Source of the DNA: Osedax fenrisi | Taxonomy: Eukaryota; Annelida; Polychaeta; Sabellida; Siboglinidae | DNA: 64,000 nt | NCBI GenBank assembly: GCA_964019155.1 | Contig: OZ025240.1 | Span: 88,593,887 to 88,657,886, forward strand | Direction: 5' to 3' | Shown here: piece by piece, positions 27,100-49,074 of the stretch | How the letters are laid out: each line of letters opens with the position of its first letter | Position numbering within the stretch: the stretch's first letter is position 1 | The notes under the pieces: model-generated | Told to the model about the DNA's origin: nothing | The model's input: only the letters and a program-made list of their open reading frames with translations | The model's database searches: none | Program-made: the position numbers and the translations under genes

Positions 27100-27507
27100 A
27101 ATAGTAATACTAGTATACTTACAACTACTACTACTACTGGTGGTATTACTAATGAGGGGGGAAAATCAATGGATCAATCTCCCATCATCTCTCTCTCGTG
27201 TAACGTTACACCCGCATGTAGAACATCTACCCTCCTGCCCTCCTACCCCTCATCCTCCTCCTCTCTCCCTCTCTTCCCATCTCCCCATCTCCCTCTCTTC
27301 CCCATCTCCCAGCCTCCGTCACTCGCCGCCGCCTCCGTATCTGGAGGTTATCGTACTTTGACCTACATCTCCTAATCACGCACGACTAGTAGCGCCACCA
27401 CTACACCGCGATAGTCACTACGCGTGTATTACTTGTAACTGCTGTAATCTTAGCCTCGCCTCCCCGTTCTTAATCATACGTGGAGTGATCGTATCGTGTG
27501 TATGTGT

Positions 27508-27539
<32 letters not shown>

Positions 27540-27973
27540 ATGTTTATATGATATATTATTAAATACTTATATTTTATATAATTTTTATCTTTTTTATATA
27601 ATTTTAATACAGTTGATATTATATATGTGGATATACGTTTGATATCGTACAATACCGCAATACAATTAACGTGTGCGTGCAATAAGATACACACACACAC
27701 GCGCGCACACTTATGTGCGAAGTGATAACAATAGTGCGTTATACCGCTCCATTGTTACCTCTATTACACAATAGTGACTTCATCACCCCTACTGTGGATA
27801 TGTGTGTACATGCGTTCACACATCGCACCACGATATCACCTGTATGTGTATGTGTGTGCGTTTGTGTGTGTGCGTGTGTGTGCGTGTCACTTTGCTATGC
27901 GGTCTTACCTAACACCTATAGGTGTATGGTACGTGAAATGTATGTCAACACCCGTACACACATGTGTGAGTAT

Positions 27974-28034
27974 ATCACGTGGGTATATCACGTGGTCATA
28001 ACACGTGGTCATATCACGTGGGCAGGTCACGTGT
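27974..28034. repeat. Five-copy 13-bp array of CACGTG E-boxes
   Basis: CACGTG occurs at 27976, 27989, 28002, 28015 and 28028, exactly 13 bp apart, inside units like TCACGTGGGTATA. CACGTG is the palindromic site of bHLH(-LZ) factors (Myc/Max, USF, CLOCK families). It may be a functional cluster or a minisatellite that happens to contain the motif. No promoter is recognised next to it. Confidence 0.85.
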
Positions 28035-28105
28035 GTTGACAAACAATAATCACCAATAGAGTGTATCGGGTACCGTGTAACTCTAGCATTAAGCAGCTGT
28101 ACCGT

Positions 28106-28540
<435 letters not shown>

Positions 28541-28852
28541 CGTGTACAGTTATAGTGGTATATCCGACATGCCTATATATGTATACGTGTGGCATCTATC
28601 ATATATATATACTGGTTGCATATCAATATAGGTAATACTTGCGTTAACACTGCTTATATCCGTGTATTAGTATAACTACGACGAATCTGTATAAGGGCAA
28701 GTGCCATTTGACCTTTAGTTGACCTTTACATCATAAGTGACCTTCAACTTTACAACTTCAATACACTCGCTATAACTATGACATAACGGTATTCTATTAT
28801 TGTATATATATCATTACAATTAAAATATACATATGTACATATATGTATAGTA

Positions 28853-28894
<42 letters not shown>

Positions 28895-29077
28895 ATATAT
28901 ATATAATATATATATATATATAGTATAATCATTGTGATTTATATATTTAGATTATACCAGTGCTTTTTAAGGATTTAAAGTATATATTACTGAAGAGATA
29001 CGTATATTATTAGTGGAGTTGATATATATATAACTACTACTGAATAGGTATCATTATATATATATATATATATATTC

Positions 29078-29544
29078 AGTCAACTCCCGATAAGTCGGAA
29101 TCTCAGGGGATCGGGAAAAGTGTCCAACTTAGCGAGATGTCCGACTTATCTGAGATTCAGAATATCATGCAAATAAGACATGAAATGCGCAGCGCGAGTT
29201 AAATGGTTACCGAATTATGGAATTATGCAACAATCAGCAACATAAAATGTTGTATTCAATAATATTACTTACTAAAATTATAATATTTATTATTTAAAGT
29301 TAACATTTCTGACAATTTATAAAAAGTCCGACTTATCCAGTATAAAAATCATAAAAATGACTATATTATGTGTCCGACTTATAGAAAAGTCCGACTTATC
29401 AAATCGAACTTATCCGACTTATCCGATTATTTTAACATGGAACTATAGTTAATCTATAGATACAAGTCCAACCAAACCAATTAAATGTATCCGACTTATC
29501 GAGAAGTCCGACTTATCAGTATTCCGACTTACCGATAGTTGACT
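29078..29544. mobile_element. pogo-like MITE built from GTCCGACTTATC motifs
   Basis: A 467-bp element. The left end is AGTCAACTCCCGATAAGTCG (29078 on) and the right end is its inverted copy (29521-29544); 21 of 24 terminal bases pair. About eight copies of CCGACTTATC lie inside, most in the right half. It interrupts (TA)n. The CAGTCAACTCCCGATAAGTC style of terminus resembles pogo/Tigger-type Tc1-mariner elements. No transposase is encoded. Confidence 0.85.
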
Positions 29545-29740
29545 TTTATATATATATATATATATATTGAATGTTAGCCATGGTGCAGTAGTAATTTACA
29601 AGCATAATTAATGATATAAGCTGCAGCTACAGCAACTATATAATACTATAACAAATGTATTATTAACTATTATTAATTATTGAATCATTGCAAATAATTC
29701 TATCGTACACTATTTCAATATTTAACAGAATAAATATGAT

Positions 29741-29778
<38 letters not shown>

Positions 29779-29849
29779 TCGGACAATGGTTAGTTAATAA
29801 CCAGAGCCAATTATCCCATTTATTAGCGAAAACATATTAATAAAAATAA

Positions 29850-29953
<104 letters not shown>

Positions 29954-29990
29954 CATAGAATGATAAGCGGTATATAATATATATTAATTA

Positions 29991-30028
29991 AACTAAGATC
30001 TTATCTCAATAAAGATAAGATCTTAGTT
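29991..30028. repeat. Perfect 16-bp-stem hairpin
   Basis: AACTAAGATCTTATCT, a 6-nt loop CAATAA, then the exact reverse complement. The stem lies between TA-rich stretches. No U-run terminator context and no gene suggests a role; it may be the remains of an inverted-repeat element. Confidence 0.9.
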
Positions 30029-30447
30029 GGTATATATATACGATATATGAGCTATCATTCATTCTCACAAAATCTATAAATCGCCTTATTGATAAATATT
30101 CATATCCGAATATGAGAATATAAATAATTGTTAATTAGAAAATTACCATATTATTATCAATATCTATTTATAAATATACAATATAGACAATAATGTATTG
30201 CCATAAATGTATTATAAATACGCAATAATATAACTACACGTACATTAGAATAGATATACATTTACATTAATATAATAATAATAATATTAAATGCATTGGT
30301 AGATGAATGCATATATATATATATATATTTATGTATATATAATTAAACAATATACAATATATCGTTTTATTGTGCTGTTGATGTATTGCAAATTAAAGAG
30401 ATACCTATATAAGGTCATCATTCTCGTACATATGCACGTATATATAC

Positions 30448-30485
<38 letters not shown>

Positions 30486-31003
30486 GTATATATGCACGTA
30501 TATATGTGCGCGCGTATACAGACATCCACACATCAATGAATACGTATAATTAATACGAAATTAAATATCGACACCACGAGTATGATGATGATGCAGTAGT
30601 GACAGCAGCAGTAGTAGCAGTAGTACTACTAGTATAGCGTACTACAATATACTATAGTATACTATAGTATCATTGTGTGTGTGTGCATACAGCGGGTGTG
30701 TATAGTTAACACACTAAAGTATATGTACAGTGTACAACGTACATTGTACAGGGGCTGACTGCCCGTATAACCTGTTATAAGATAGGATATAGCTCAATAG
30801 GGTTATTGTAGAGGTGTCTAGCGAGGCTGGTAGTATTAAATTGTCGTTTACAGCTAGATCGATCATTCGAGGCTGTGAATGTAGGTACACACACGCATAT
30901 GTGTGTGCGTGTGTATGTGTATCCAACCATCTAGCCATGGGGTATATTTAATGTTTAACTATTGCCCCGTTTAATATTATATAATAATTATAGTATTTAG
31001 TTA

Positions 31004-31049
<46 letters not shown>

Positions 31050-31711
31050 GATATATAATAGTGACATGTAATATGACTGCAGCGTAATACACAGTCATTA
31101 CCTCTACAGAGGTATACCTACTACCATTAGCACTACCCCTCTACCCCTACCACACAATCACTACCTCAATACCTCCCCGGTCACTAATACCGACGTGATA
31201 TACCGGACCTCCACCACCACCACTGTAGCCACACCTCTAATTACGTCCCTACTGGTCAGTCGATGTCACTCGGCGGGAGAGGGCGCGTAAGTCTATATTT
31301 AGAAGCAGATGTATCACCCCTAACGGCGAGTATCGGTACTACTACTACTACTAGTGTATAATTACGCATGCGTCGACCGATGACCGTAGTGGCCGTCGTA
31401 CTATAATCATTGGTGATTACGGGCGCTGTCTTACCGCTAATCCACTGTAGTTCCGTTCTGTACGTTACCGGTGTGTACATCTGTCGACCTCTACACGATC
31501 TGTGAAGGTCACGCGCTCACGTGTTTAGTCACGTGTTAACAAGCGCGCGCATGCGTGTGCTACATACGTAGTGTGTACGCGTGTGTGTGTGTGTATGTAT
31601 GTATGCGCGTGTGTGCTTGTTGTTGGTGGTTACATTGTATAAAGTTAACGAATGTATGTGTGACAAATCACTATATGTATTAAAGCATCACTTATTAGTG
31701 TATATTTATAG

Positions 31712-31769
<58 letters not shown>

Positions 31770-32338
31770 ATATATATCCACATACACACACATATATATA
31801 TCATGGTTTTACAAATACAATAGTTAATTATTACTCAGTGAGCTGTTGCTATATTGAGCTTTCGATAAACACGTGTATTAAACCACGTGTATTAAATAGT
31901 AGTGCGTGTGATATTATGACGTAACAGCCATTATTACGTAATAAGTAAACGCGTCACCACACCGATGTGTAATCAGCGTGTTGTAAACGAGCAGGTTTCA
32001 GTAGGCCAATGTTCAGTAACGTGCCACCGTGTACAACGTATATGTACGACTACATTAGCGAATAGGGAAGTCGATATGTACGTTAGATGTGCACACGCAC
32101 GACCCGTTGATTATGTACAATGGTTGTTCTATTTAATGTAGGCGTGATAAGTGTAGGTAACGATTGTTCAGTATAGTCTAGGTTTGCTAAGTTAACTTAT
32201 CGATCAATTGATATATAGGTTATTTAATTCATTAATTACGTAAATACAATGAACATCTCACCACCCACTATAACTAGGCATATACACTCACACCCGTCGG
32301 ATGGCACCCGTCCATCTATAAGGGTTTAGTTGGGCATC

Positions 32339-32500
32339 TGCCCCCAATATTATGTTTTCCCTTCTAATTTTGCATTTTGCCCACATACAAAATAGATTTT
32401 TGTTTATAATCAATTATATCATACTCCTATTTGTAATAATAAGTAATAATCCGTAAGAGGTATATTTTATCAGATAATAATTAATTTTTGTAATTCCCCA
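32339..32500. repeat. Dispersed repeat, copy 1 (TTGCCCACATACAAAAT)
   Basis: The segment with GCCCCCAATATTATG, TTTTGCCCACATACAAAATA and TATAATCAATTATAT aligns over about 160 bp with 34105-34262. The identity is moderate. It sits just upstream of the first Ig1 exon. It is probably a non-autonomous element remnant. Confidence 0.6.
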
Positions 32501-32680
32501 GTCACTTTAAAATCCTAAACAAATCAATACTACACCCATACCATCACCCATAGCCCATGGGCCATGGGGCACATACACACCCACATAAATACACACATAA
32601 ACACCCATATAAATACACACACCTAAACACACACCCACACTCACACACACCCACACTCACACCATCACACCTACCACTAG

Positions 32681-32844
32681 ACGCGGACACGGATCCGATG
32701 TCAAGACTTTCGGAAGTCGGTGCCCCTATCGTCATTATCGAACACCCCAGCTCTAAATACGTGAACATCAACGTACCGATGTTCCTGAAGTGCGGGGTCA
32801 ACAACCCTGACCTCGTGCACACGTGGTATCTGAACGGAACACTG
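32681..32844 (+). CDS. robo: robo exon: Ig1 first part
   Basis: 164 nt, entered in phase 1 after CTACCACTAG and left in phase 0 at a GTTAGT donor. It encodes an acidic lead-in, then IVIIEHPSSKYVNINVP, the B-strand cysteine in FLKCGV and the core tryptophan in HTWYLNG. The EHPS sequence matches the family Ig1 start (RIVEHPSD in vertebrates). The open frame runs back into CA-repeat sequence upstream, which I treat as intron. A GTGACA donor 7 bp later would also keep phase but fits worse. Confidence 0.85.
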
Positions 32845-33098
32845 GTTAGTCATGTGACATCGAATCACACCACGTGGTATCTACACGTGACCTACGCGCG
32901 ACGCGTTTACAACGATTCGAATAACTACTATTAATAAAGAATAATGTTTATATATATATATATTTGTTTACCATATATTCAATAAGTACAAATATAATAC
33001 AATAACACAGGCATGTACATTGTACAAGTTATATATGTATGAAACCCTATTTAGCGTACCCTAGAATACTCTTCATTAACAACCCCTATCTCTAACAG

Positions 33099-33170
33099 TT
33101 AACTAAACAAGATGGAATACTTATAATGCCACAAGGGATGCTGTTCGCTCTGAAATTAGTACAAGATATT
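33099..33170 (+). CDS. robo: robo exon: Ig1 middle part
   Basis: 72 nt, phase 0 on both sides, between CTCTAACAG and GTTAGT. It encodes 24 residues including ILIMPQGMLFALKLVQ, which aligns with the family D-E strands (MLLPSGSLFFLRIV in vertebrates). It is missed by ORF calling because the frame runs on into GT repeats. A short exon splitting Ig1 into three is noteworthy. Confidence 0.82.
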
Positions 33171-33186
33171 GTTAGTATAAAGGGTA

Positions 33187-33410
33187 CATTTTGTACGTGT
33201 GTGTCACAGTGTGCGTGTGTGTGTGTGTGTGATAATGTATGCGTGTGTCACAGTGTGCGTGTGTGTGTGTGTGATAATGTATGCGTGTGTCACAGTGTGC
33301 GGGTGTGTGATAATGTAGGCGTGGGTGTGTTACAGTGTGCGGGTGTGTGATAATGTATGCGTGTGTCATGGTGAGCGGGTGTGCGATAATGTATACATTA
33401 TCGCACATAT
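33187..33410. repeat. GT-rich minisatellite after exon Ig1b
   Basis: Degenerate units of about 40-50 bp carrying GTGTGTCACAGTGTGCG and GTGATAATGTATGCG repeat about five times, starting 16 bp after the Ig1b donor. ORFs on both strands are repeat artefacts. Confidence 0.8.
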
Positions 33411-33539
33411 ACGTGTGGGTAATATGTGCACACATTCATTCATATCATAACCAACTAGTTTTACAAAAAAACCAAGAAACACAAAACCAAACCAATTAAA
33501 CCAAACAAACCCATAATATAGTTAAGTATCAAAATAAAC

Positions 33540-33705
<166 letters not shown>

Positions 33706-33840
33706 TATATTTTACTGTGTATATTACATAACTATTCTGATCAGCACATCATAACTGACAACTTGTTTACCCTTACACTCCCACATTAACTCTCACACAC
33801 ACACTTCCACATTAACTCTCACTCCCCCACACACACGCAG

Positions 33841-33937
33841 ACCAGAACATATCTAGTAGGCCGGTTCCAGTGTGTTGTCACTGACCCTATCACTAAGAAG
33901 TACGCTAAAAGTAACATTGCAGTGGTGAGGATGGCAA
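33841..33937 (+). CDS. robo: robo exon: Ig1 last part
   Basis: 97 nt, phase 0 after CACACGCAG, phase 1 at GTTAGT. It encodes the F strand with the second Ig1 cysteine (GRFQCVV) and the G strand SNIAVVRM. The distance from LKLV in the previous exon to the cysteine equals that of vertebrate Robo (18 residues). A stronger-looking GTGAGG donor lies 12 bp earlier but would break the frame into Ig2. Confidence 0.85.
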
Positions 33938-34104
33938 GTTAGTATTACATCATAACCTATGACTACCCTGTGATGTCATACCCTTACTATTACTTACATT
34001 ATCACCTGCATATGTCATATATAGTATTGCTGTGAGGTAACCTCTGTAATAAAATGTCATATTTTATAGCAGTGCCCTTTTTTATGGATTTTTTTGTAGG
34101 AAAC

Positions 34105-34262
34105 AGCCCCCAACTATTATTTTTTGCCCCACTTTTGAATTCTTGCCCATATACAAAATCGTATTTTATCATAATCTATTATATGATAGCCAGTTAGTAT
34201 AAATCAGTAGGATATCTAGTTTTTTAATAGATAGGTTTTATATCTATTTTTGGAATTTGCCC
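34105..34262. repeat. Dispersed repeat, copy 2
   Basis: Homologous to 32339-32500 (AGCCCCCAACTATTAT, CTTGCCCATATACAAAATCG, ATAATCTATTATATGA). The two copies flank the Ig1 exon cluster in the same orientation, so recombination between them would remove Ig1. Confidence 0.6.
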
Positions 34263-35022
34263 TATTGCCTATTGACTCATTAATAAACCACTTCCTTATA
34301 GGGCATTCATGTCTAATCTACCCCCTAACTATTACATGTTATATCCAGACTCACTATATTATCTATTATCTATTATCTAGTATATTACCTCCAGATATCC
34401 AATACACATCATACCTTATACCTAATAAGTGATGTATAAGGTACCCCCAACTATTATTGCATATCCTGAATACATGTTATCATATCATGACTTAAATATG
34501 ACCTGACTATCATAACTTTACATTCATACCCTATGACTACATGATGTCATAGTATGACTATTACACAATGATCTATATTACTTTGTGAGGTCATGCATTG
34601 AAGTAAACATAGGACTTGTAGTATTGTAATATTGTTGCATCACTGTATCATACAATACATACATTGTATCATATACATATTTAATTGTGTTCTTTAATGT
34701 CATTACTCAACTTTTTCAATGCATTTAAAATTGCTAACTAAGAAACTCTAAGAAACAATCACTGGTGTTTTAATATAAATATTGTTAAATAATGAATACA
34801 TATAGCATGTATTACATATTGATATAGTCAATTATCTACTAATAATATCTGTCTATTAATATCTACTAATAATGTACGATTTGTATACTAACATACAAAC
34901 AAACATTACTATATATTATTAATAAGTGAATATACATAGTATTAGTATGTTAGCAATGTATATACAATGTTCGCTTAGTTCTTTCTATTAATCTTAATTT
35001 ATATCTATTTATTATCTACATA

Positions 35023-35112
<90 letters not shown>

Positions 35113-36401
35113 AGTTTGTTTGTGTGTGAATATTTCTGTTAGTGTGTTAGTGTGTGTATGTGGTTGTATATATTTATGACATAGAGTAATTATCTGATAG
35201 ATTTTGTGACCCTATAGGGTATTAGGCCTATAGGCCCTATACCCTATATGTGTAACTATAGTTATATGGCCTTACCCCTGGTTAATAAATCAGACTCTAT
35301 AATACTAGCCAAGCACAATCATATCCTATGATGTATGACAATGAAATAGATTAGGATTATCTATTGTTATCCATGTCCCTTTGTTTCTCTCAAGATAATA
35401 TAGTTATTTTGTATTACATTTAAATTCATAGTAAACTTTATTTATATCATATATAGCCCAGGCCAATACAATGTATATATTGCTTATTGGAAACAATATA
35501 TTATAAATATACCTTATTTTTATTGCTCCTAACATTATATTCTATGAATCAAACAAAAGATTACAATTTAAATCAGCCTATGTATGATTATACTCATATC
35601 ATCATATTCCATTGTATACTTCAATATTATTTATTAATATTATGTGAAATAATTTATTTAGTAATTTCATTACATCATATTATGATATTATTTTATAAAT
35701 CATAATTTTGTAATATGTAATAAAATTTAATAAAATAATTCTATATGTAATATTAATATATATCTTTTTCAAAATGTGCTTGTTCGGAATGCTACAATAT
35801 TATTTATTAATAGTATGTGAAATAATTTATTTAGTAATTTCATTACATGAAATTATGATATTATTTTATAACTCATATTTTTTTAATATGTAATAAAATT
35901 TAATAAAATAATTCTATATGTAATATTAATATATATCTTTTTCAAAATGAGCTTGTTCGGAATGCTACAATTATGTGTGATCCCAAATAAATAATATTGA
36001 TATTGATGATCATAATACTAATAATATTGTATTATAGATTGCTGGATGTTTGCTTACCTATATTAACATAACATGTTATGTTATGCTTGAATGATTTCAT
36101 TGTATTGAATATTCACCGGCATTTAGAGTATTTACTTTAATTAATAATCAAATCAATGAAACATTTTTTTTTAAATTAATGATTTCAATATTATTATCCA
36201 TAATGTATACTATACATATATATCAAAATCATTATAACATTTACTATGCATAATAGTATATAGAATTTATATTAAAAAAAAACAATAAAATAATCTATCA
36301 ATTTAAACCTAAATACAATATACAAAATTCTAATTTTCAATAACTATTTAAATTTGTTGTAATATAATATTTAAATGAATTTATAATAATATGAAATCTT
36401 T

Positions 36402-36442
<41 letters not shown>

Positions 36443-38616
36443 ATTAACTTAAAGCATATCAACAAGGGTCAATAAAACTACAGTAATAAAATATACACAC
36501 ACACACATATTGACATACCTACAGCATGTGATGCATTGTTTACCTGTTGTAAAGGAAGCTGCCCCCCTAGCCTGCCCTACTGCCTGTGTGTCTGTGTGTC
36601 TGTGTGTCTGTCTGGATAAGTTGACCAACATAAGTTTGGCCATAAAACCATAAAGTATTAACCACAACCACCACCACCATCACCAGTAATGGGTGTGTGT
36701 GTGTGGGTGTGTGTGTGGGTAGTAGTAGTAGTAGTCATATCCTTGTTATCATCTCATTCCGGCTCACTCATAAATATACATGGGTTTATGGACTTGAGTT
36801 TATTTCAACTTTATCCCTTCTACTTTGTTACAAATATAAACACAGATGTGTGCCTTAGTTATTATAATAACATATCTATATGTATATATATATTCATCAT
36901 ATCACCTAGTGCTAATCATATTCATAGTATAACTATGATTTAATATGTATACAAATATATATATATATATAAATAGATAAATCACATATGGAATAAGAGT
37001 CAATTTTATTTAATCGGAGTATAGGTTACCTAAATAATAATAGATAATCTGTGTTAATAAATAACAAAACATATCTATTCTAGAAAATACCTAGATTGTC
37101 ACAAAGATTTAATACTGGGTCATATTCCATTCATAATATAAATAAATATCCACCGATACAATCCATCAGTAATGAAAATGTACAATTTATTCTGATTGTT
37201 ACAATAACATTTATAAGTGTAAATAACACAATTAAAAATATTAGAAATAATATGGTTACAAAATAGGAAGGTGTACATAACATATAATAAATTATACATA
37301 TTCATTATTAAAACTAAAGCACTAAACTTTAATATATCTGGTGAATTTAACAACATAAACCTAGTAATAAACAATATACTAATAAACAATGAAGACAATT
37401 AAAAAACAGAGGCATTTTAATTAAGAAAATATAAACATTACAAATCATGTCAAAATACATAATAACAATAATATTATGATTATATATAATAATATATTTT
37501 TTTCTATATAATTAATAGAAATATCATATATATATATATGTGATATTGCTATTGGGTAATCTATAGGGATAATTCCCTATAGGGAAATATATACAAGGGA
37601 ATTATTTTAAATCAAAAAACAAAAATTCTTAATAATAAATAATACCAACAACTTATGAGAAAGCTGATAATTTGTTTTCCAAATAAAATATTAAAACTAC
37701 AAAGTCTTATAAAATATAATACTTACAAAAATATACTATAATATATATGAATGATCTTAATAATAATAATCTACTAATAAATATATCTATCATACATAAT
37801 AAGTATTAATATAAATATAAAGTAAAAACAAACCTTTCTATAAAATAGAATTTAAAAAATCAATATAAATTATATTCCATTAAGAAGACCAACTCTATAG
37901 AATAATTGAATTAATATTATATATTTAAATTTTAAATTTTAAATTTTAAATCTATATGAAACATTTAATAAATCCACAGGTTGAAAAAAAGAATTATAAT
38001 TAAATACAAATTAACAAAATAAACAACATTTATTTTTAAATATAAAGAAAATACAACAATAATTGATAAATACATTAAATATGCATAATGAAATACAAGC
38101 TATGATTCAATAATTATAAATATATAATTTTTATAATAAAAATTACAGTTATAAATTAATATATATTGGGAATAAAGAAAAGGATAAAATTATAAAGAAA
38201 ATATAGAATATATGAATATGAAGATACTCAGATATGATATAAACAGTTTGGGTAGTATATTCTGGTTTTTTATTAGAATGTGAACCATTGACAGATTATA
38301 TTTTATTTTGATAATATATTTTAATACTCTATAAGAAAACTTTCAATAAATAATCATTTATTTTTTATATATTGTATATATAAATATTTTTATAAATAAA
38401 TATTAAATATTAATTTAAGAACTCTTTATAAGTTAAAACATAAATGTAATTTCTACATAATAATAGCTCCCACATAGTATTAATATTATAAATATTATAA
38501 AATATATCCATGAGATCATCATTAAAATAATGTGTTACCATAAGTTCATAATGACAATAAGTTCTAACTATGCTAAAGTGTAACATATTATTATATTAAA
38601 TAAATATGTTAATTAA

Positions 38617-38658
<42 letters not shown>

Positions 38659-39640
38659 GTATGATAAATATAATATACTAAGATTTAAATATTTGTTAAA
38701 GTTTATTTTTATAAATTTCATTTAAATTAATAAAAAATGGTGATCATATTTTTATATTATATTCATAATACATTTTATCTAACTATTTTCTTATTTTTCA
38801 CTCATTTGTCCAATTCATTATATTTAATAAATAAATTTATAACAGAAATATTAACAAAATATTAATAAGTGAGATTTTACTGAGAATAATTTGTAATACT
38901 TTTTCTCTAAGTTAAAAAATAAAAATAAATTGAAATATAAGTGTATGATCAAATAAATAATTCACAGTATATTCACTTATATTTTCAACATTAAATTGGA
39001 TTAGCAATATAATTATTTACATGGGTGATAATTTATAATGTATTACTGGCCAGTGAAACATATTATTTTTGAAATAAATATATTGTTTATTACAAATTAT
39101 ATACAAATCAGTAATTAAATATATTATTTTTTAAATTAAGTATGGCTTGAAGAATAACATTAAATATACATTTAAAAACTGATATTACTGCTCTTTTTTA
39201 AAACTTAATTTTAATCTTTGAAGCCCCATCATTTGTGATCTACTTGATAAATGTATATGAATATTTCAGAACTTAATCATACAAAATCTCTAAACATTCA
39301 TTAAGTAAGACCTACAAGTATAGCTTTGTTTCTGGAATTTCTGGAAATTTTATTATTTTTAAATTATTTTTAAAATTGTTTTATAGGTTTCATTCTCAAT
39401 CGTATAATTAAAATATTCTAGCATATAAAAACGCATTTATTACTTACTATATATATAAATTAATAATTAAAAATTAAATATAATATGTTTTTTCAGTATA
39501 TTTAATCTAAGTGTTTCTATAGTTGAATATCACAGACACACAAACATATATATATATATATATATATAATTTATATAAATCATGCTATGCATTATAAAAG
39601 TATCAACGTATAAGTTTTACACTCCATAAACAAATAACGT
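34263..39640. other. Very AT-rich, CpG-poor intron block
   Basis: Part of the 17.8-kb intron between Ig1c and Ig2a. It is strongly AT-rich with very few CG dinucleotides and long A/T runs. It contains (TA)n at 35031-35109, 36409-36438 and 38620-38654, and the 173-bp tandem duplication. No exon recognised. The downstream boundary near 39,640 is sharp. Confidence 0.7.
35622..35967. repeat. 173-bp tandem duplication
   Basis: Copy 1 is 35622-35794 and copy 2 is 35795-35967; each starts CAATATTATTTATTAATA and ends TTGTTCGGAATGCTA. They differ at only a few sites (for example ATGTGCTT versus ATGAGCTT), so the duplication is fairly recent. Confidence 0.93.
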
Positions 39641-45018
<5,378 letters not shown>

Positions 45019-45178
45019 GGGGCGCTGCAACAGGGGGGTTCGGGAGGATATTCCCCCCCCCCCCCATTTTAAAATCTAGGGGGACCTCCTATGTATTGGT
45101 CCCCCCCCCCACTTTTACCACAACATTATTTTGATTGGTTGGTCGCCCCCTACATACACACCATCGTTACAGCGCCCC
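45019..45178. mobile_element. TA-target MITE with GGGGCGCTG termini, copy 2
   Basis: 160 bp. Ends GGGGCGCTGCAAC and GTTACAGCGCCCC pair at 12 of 13 positions. TA flanks both ends (45017-45018, 45179-45180). The interior matches copy 1 (26086-26236). This copy is the better preserved at the ends. It lies in the large robo intron. Confidence 0.9.
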
Positions 45179-45569
45179 TAACTTTCACCGTTTACGAGAC
45201 GGTGTTGTTTAGGCAACTGTCTAATTATTAACGAATCCCCGAGATTACGTAATAGCCACCACGTGATTACGTCACGTGACACGTGGTCCTGGCACGTGAT
45301 CATAACATCGCGCGTCCAGTACAGGACAGAACATGAAATGACAGATTCCATTACCCTGCGCAGGACATCGGTGGTGGAGATGTCGTAGTCGTAGTAATTG
45401 TCTCCACGTTGTGAACATGTCCGCATTATTGTTTACATCCGGTATGACGTCATTCTCGTGTATTTTATTAATTAAATATACGTCGTGAAATAATATCAAT
45501 TAATTCACTATATATCATACATACATATTATGAATATAATCGTTATTAACAATTATATATATATAGTAG

Positions 45570-46064
45570 AAGCTCGGTAACTCAACATGCCGATAACTCA
45601 ACATTGCCGATAACTCAACATCCAAAAAATATTTGGTTGGATTCTAATATTTTACATGTTAACAAAAACCCTATTCCTCAACAAATATAACTCAACATCG
45701 TTTTTATAATCCTAGCCTATACATTACATGTAAATATACATCCGATAACTCAACATTTATGAAAAATCAAAATATCACAAACATATGTTGTTGGATTCGT
45801 ATCTATTACATGTAAAACTACATTGCTCAACAAATATAATTCAACATACATTATTCAACATGGTTTTATTTAATAATATATGGATATAAATATATAAACG
45901 TAAAAATACAATTACAATTATTATATTATCATACGAGTACTATTTTGAATGCATGTATGTGAACAAAACATTAATTAAGTCATTAATTTATACATCCGAT
46001 AACTCAACATACTCGCTAACTCAACATGAAAACTCCGTCCCGTCAATGTTGAGTTATCGAGCTT
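45570..46064. mobile_element. pogo-like MITE built from CGATAACTCAACAT motifs
   Basis: A 495-bp element. The left end AAGCTCGGTAACTCAACAT and the right end (46046-46064) are inverted copies with one mismatch in 19. The motif CGATAACTCAACAT or close variants recurs at least six times near both ends. The left flank AGTAG may belong to the terminus. No ORF. It has the same design as the elements at 29,078 and 49,075 but a different motif. Confidence 0.87.

Positions 46065-49074
<3,010 letters not shown>

Noticed and set aside
32557..32680. In-frame HTHPHK extension upstream of exon Ig1a
   Set aside because: CA-repeat translation; a TAG acceptor at 32,680 and the phase-1 rule mark the true exon start.
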